This document shows positions 60,035-64,000 of a stretch of DNA of 64,000 nt, piece after piece. A program made the position numbers and the translations under genes. The number at the start of each line of letters is the position of its first letter. The stretch's first letter is position 1. The notes beneath the pieces are model-generated. The model had not been told where the DNA came from. It was given only the letters and a program-made list of their open reading frames with translations, and ran no database searches. This stretch comes from Selaginella tamariscina (taxonomy: Eukaryota > Streptophyta > Lycopodiopsida > Selaginellales > Selaginellaceae): NCBI GenBank assembly GCA_003024785.1, contig PUQB01000033.1:651170-715169 (forward strand). Reading direction: 5' to 3'.

Positions 60035-60195
60035 TATGAGATCTCAGAATATAGAAATATATATATCCATTAGTTCAGAAACCCTAACTTATATACAAGA
60101 ACGAGTGGTCCAAATTGAATCCAATCCGACGGCTATCAAAATCCACTACACTAATAATAGTATGTGCATATGCAGCTGTACCCGTGGATATTACA
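60035..60195 (-). repeat. LTR of the short element (5' side)
   Basis: 161 bp, begins TATGAGATCTCAGAATATAG and ends GATATTACA. Confidence 0.88.
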
Positions 60196-61522
60196 AATAC
60201 ATTAATTCTTAATTATAATATTATAAATACACAAAATATAAGAAATTCTCACATATATTTATGCAACTTTAATGTATTATAAATTTTAAATTAAAAGTAC
60301 ATTTCCACCACAAGGCACAATTTTAACACTATATAAAACCTTCAACACATATTATTTTTATAATATTTTACATTTTCCATAATTATCATTTCTTAACAAT
60401 GTTTAAGATTAAAATTAAAGCTATACTTAAAAACACATTAGAACTACGACATTTTAAAGTTTATACGACTACCATTACTTAAATTTTATTTCACACGTGT
60501 GTATGGATGTATATTAATTTAAATTATATATTAAACTGCCTCATTTATTCTATTTTTAAACATGTATTAAAATGAAAAATATACTTTAGCTTTTCTGTAC
60601 ATGTATTTTAATATGCTGAATAATTTGATAAGTTATAAACAAACACACACACACACTCGGACACATGTATGTCTGTATAAATATATATATATTGTATATA
60701 TATGCGCTCAAAAAAATGTGCAACATAAAGTTTTTGAGCTTATTACAATATAAAAAATCAAAAAAAAAAACGTTTGTTTATCAAGCAATGATTAAATCCG
60801 TAGTCTAAAAATGCTATGGAAATGTTTAATTATTAATTTAATTATTAATTTATTAACTATTAATTTAGTTTAATTATTAATCTGTAACATTTTTTTTTAT
60901 TACGGCATATATCATTGTTATCAAGCATTAAAGAGGGTAGAAAAATAAATTTAAATTTTTAATTCTTCTCATTTGACAATATCTTTATCTCAAATTAAAA
61001 GACTACATAGATAAATAATTATAGTCCTTTACATTTATTTATAAATGTGAGGTAGGTTTTGCACGAAAAATAGCCTTTACATTTATTTATAAATATAAAC
61101 ATTGTACACATTGTGTGCGTGTGTGTGTGATATGTACACATTCTTGACCCACACCTCAACGTGGAAGTAACTCAGGTGGTAAGTCCTGTCTTTAAACATG
61201 CAAGTGCATCATATAAGATCTTCCCAGTTGTAGTGTGTCAAGACGTGTGTGTATGCATGTAACTAAAAAACGATATATTTATGTATATAGTACGTCTTTT
61301 ATGTTAAGCTGTTAAGAAGTATATATTATTTAGGTTAATAAGTTAGGGCTGCATAATGCATATATATATATATATATAATTTAGCATGCTATAAGAAAGA
61401 AGTTTAATAGGTGTATAATTTAGAAATATCAATGTATATTATTAATTATTCATTCTTTTTTAAAAATTAAATCTAATTTGTAAATTCAACATTCTGATTT
61501 ATTAGAGAGAGTCACACAGACC

Positions 61523-61553
<31 letters not shown>

Positions 61554-61764
61554 ATGTGTTTATCTGTACAAATTTCTATCTTTATATACATGTATAAGAC
61601 ACATATACATGTATATACATCACCCACATACATGTGATGCATATCTGGAGCAAGGATAGGAAGAATAATGTGGTGTAATATTTCTATATATCTATATCAA
61701 ATATTTAAGCTGAAAATTTAAATATCATATTTATAAAATTATTTATTTAGAATAATATACGTGT
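60196..61764. other. AT-rich spacer with microsatellites
   Basis: No gene. A short chromovirus pol relic lies at 61145-61207; TA and TG tracts lie near 61355 and 61535. Confidence 0.5.
61145..61207. mobile_element. About 60-bp relic of chromovirus pol
   Basis: CTCAACGTGGAAGTAACTCA followed by GGTGGTAAGTCCTG matches 49672-49710 of the intact element (CTCGACGTGGAGGTAACTCA, GGCGGCAAATCTTCG), with mostly transition changes. No LTR is nearby. Confidence 0.6.
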
Positions 61765-61877
61765 TTATACGTATCTCTTAGGTGCTCCATAACCACCACC
61801 TCCAGGTGTCAAAATCCGCAGTACTTCACCACTTTCGACGTGCATAGTATTCTTCCCACCAACATTAACGCACCTGC

Positions 61878-61918
<41 letters not shown>

Positions 61919-63180
61919 CACACACACACACACACACACATTACATTAAACCTTATATGCGATGATATAAACATGTATATATACATATATACTTGAATAA
62001 TAGAATGTTTATGGCAAATATTATGCTAAAATGAGATTACCTCCCATCTTTACGAATTAATAAATTCATCCCTCTTGCTCCATCACAACCTCCTACCATT
62101 CCATGTGGTGCAAGAGCCCTTCTCTCCGATAATATGCTCACTGTCACTGCCTTCCTAAACTCAATCTCCCTATATACACATTGCCCAGGCATGAGTAAAT
62201 TACATACACATTTACACACTCAGCATGTGTGTACATGTGTACGCATGTGTGTACACACATGCGAATGTGTATACGTACCTTATGACGCCGTCTCCTCCAC
62301 GGAACTGTCCATCTCCACCGCTCCCTTCCCGCAGTCCAAAGTGTTTAAAACTACAGGATATCGCTGCTCAAATATCTCAGGATCCGTCATCCTTGTATTC
62401 GTCATGTGGCATTGAACTCCACTTGTCCCATGCCATCTGCCCATCCAGCTCAATCACACACACGCACACACACACACACATGAATGTGTCTTATGAAATC
62501 CGTCTATGCATGTATATATACATGTCTATGCAGCTGTCTATCTATACATCATATACAGAGCAGACATGCATATATATAAAGCCAGTATGTGTCTTATGAA
62601 ATCCGTCTATGCATGTGTGTGTGTGTGTGTATGTTGTCTATCTATACATATTACACATATATGCATACATCTCTCTTTTACACACACACACACACACACA
62701 CACCTTGGTCCGGCACCACTCCCTCCAGCAATAGTCTCATAATACCCAAAACTCTCATCCCCAAAAGTCAAGTTATTCATGCACCCTGTGAGCAAGCACA
62801 CGCCTCAAAAGCCGACAAGACGACATCTGTGACTCGCTGAGAGGTCAGCACATTCCCTCCGACAACCGCTGCCTTGTCGCTGGGAGACAAGAAGCATTCA
62901 GGGGGGATCTTAATGCTCACCGGTGCTAAGCACCCCTGATTTAACGGAATATCTACGTCCACCAGGCACCTTAAGCAGTATATTACGGCTGCTGACGTCA
63001 CTGCTTCCGGTGCATTCCAGTTTCCATACACTTCCGGTCCCGTTCCGTCAAAGTCGAACACGGCCTCCCTACCTCTGGGTCAATCGTTAGGGCTAGTTTT
63101 ATTATCGATCCATCGTCCATATAATCCTCCCCACGTAGTTTCACAGCTGCAAAACATGTGTGTGTGTGTGCACATGCATG

Positions 63181-63221
<41 letters not shown>

Positions 63222-63626
63222 TATAAGATTACGTGTGGAGGGTTTTGCTTGGTGTCTAGCAGCTACGGACTTGAGCATCTCACGAACAGCAGCCTCAGCA
63301 TTCGCCTGTACGTGGTGCATGTACGCTTGTACGACATCAAGGCCGTACTCCTCTATCAGCTCGCCAATAAGCACAATTCCTCGCTGGTTTGCTGCAACCT
63401 GTGCATATGCGTGTGTGTAAGCGTCCATATGTATGTGTGCATATATGTTGTACACATGCATATACACATACACACCATGCATGTGTGTGTATATATGTAT
63501 GCATGTGTATACCTGCGCTCGGAGGTCAGATAAGTTATCCTGTAGCTTCCTTGTGCCGGGAATTTGTTTATGGGATCCATCTAACACCACAACTTCTTCA
63601 GCTTTTAAAATCCGGGATATTCCTTC
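61765..63626 (-). CDS. OXP1: 5-oxoprolinase, C-terminal half (partial; continues beyond the window)
   Basis: Minus-strand exons: 63513-63626, 63233-63398, 62704-63146, 62279-62437, 62041-62169, 61765-61873. They encode the hydantoinase-B half of ATP-dependent 5-oxoprolinase, the glutathione-cycle enzyme that opens 5-oxoproline to glutamate in the cytosol. Motifs in order: [103 protein letters not shown], and the end [13 protein letters not shown]. Three single-base losses break the frame, near 62346, 62782 and 63064, each beside a short homopolymer. These may be assembly errors or show a dying copy. The 5' half lies to the right of 64000. Symbol by homology with the single plant gene. Confidence 0.88.
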
Positions 63627-64000
63627 CTGATAACATCAAGAAAACCATTTAATATCAATTATTACTATCTATCTATAAAAGATATAATTAAATATATGTA
63701 TATATGTATAACGCACATATATACACACACAACACAACACAGATATGGTACTCAACTATATATTTACATTTTATGTAGCATCTATTGTTCTTTGTCCCTT
63801 GATTATTGTAACTAAGTCTTTATATAACTACATTCAGGTGTATCAAACACGCGCGCGTCACATATACGCACAAGATATAGTCTTCAACTATATAGATCTA
63901 TTTTTTGTATTATATATTGTAGTTGACTTATTATTTATAAAAACTACATATTTATCATAACACACACACCGCACATACTATACATACATATATATATGGA
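63627..64000. other. Intron of the 5-oxoprolinase gene
   Basis: AT-rich with CA and TA tracts; no further exon is seen before the window ends. Confidence 0.6.

Larger units (their letters stand above)
58747..60195 (-). mobile_element. Short LTR retrotransposon with a deleted interior
   Basis: Two direct repeats of 161 bp frame 1.1 kb that encodes only the integrase end of a gypsy-type polyprotein. Gag, protease, RT and RNase H are missing, so the element needed outside enzymes or lost them by internal deletion. No clean 5-bp target duplication is visible (CAATA against AATAC). Confidence 0.85.

Noticed and set aside
1-64000. tRNA, rRNA or snRNA genes
   Set aside because: I looked for cloverleaf and conserved box motifs by eye and saw none; a tRNAscan or Infernal run would be decisive.

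Overview
The window is nuclear DNA of a plant: AT-rich, with short spliced genes, plant-type CCCTAAA telomere repeats inside it, Ty3/gypsy and PIF/Harbinger elements, and a tetraspanin carrying the plant GCCKPP motif. I cannot name the species. The low-complexity TG/TA introns and the type of large element suggest a non-seed plant, but that is a weak inference.

Layout: 1-3525 is gene-poor and holds a decayed 3' end of a Ty3 chromovirus. 3526-18272 and 28411-41831 are two directly oriented copies of one large DNA element (14.7 and 13.4 kb) with matching terminal inverted repeats. Between them lie three host genes: a Spinster-like MFS transporter (+), a tetraspanin (+) and an organelle-type ribosomal protein L17 (-). 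From 41832 to about 53530 there is a PIF/Harbinger-like element whose transposase is split by a young 7.3-kb chromovirus (45506-52834, target duplication TGAAC). 53531-61764 is AT-rich and gene-poor, with a short internally deleted LTR element at 58747-60195. 61765 to beyond 63626 is the 3' half of a 5-oxoprolinase gene on the minus strand.

The large element is the most unusual object. Each copy has (i) a leftward gene for a transposase/integrase-like protein of the DUF7869 kind; (ii) a rightward gene that appears to fuse a ParB-like domain to a DNA-methyltransferase-like fold; (iii) a rightward FCP1-like HAD phosphatase gene; and (iv) two long arrays of an 18-bp perfect palindrome, GGCGGGATTAATCCCGCC, one just upstream of gene (i) and one just upstream of gene (ii). 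Between the arrays is a core of telomere-like repeats and TG/TA microsatellites. The spacers of the two arrays are unrelated while the 18-mer is the same, which points to a selected protein-binding or modification site. A working model is that the ParB/methylase-like protein recognises the palindromes and controls or protects the element; this is inference.

Caveat on frameshifts: the two LTRs of the young chromovirus differ, as far as I can see by eye, only by small indels and not by substitutions. Residual assembly indels are therefore likely, and single-base frameshifts reported here should not be read as firm evidence of gene death. The tetraspanin and L17 genes read through cleanly.
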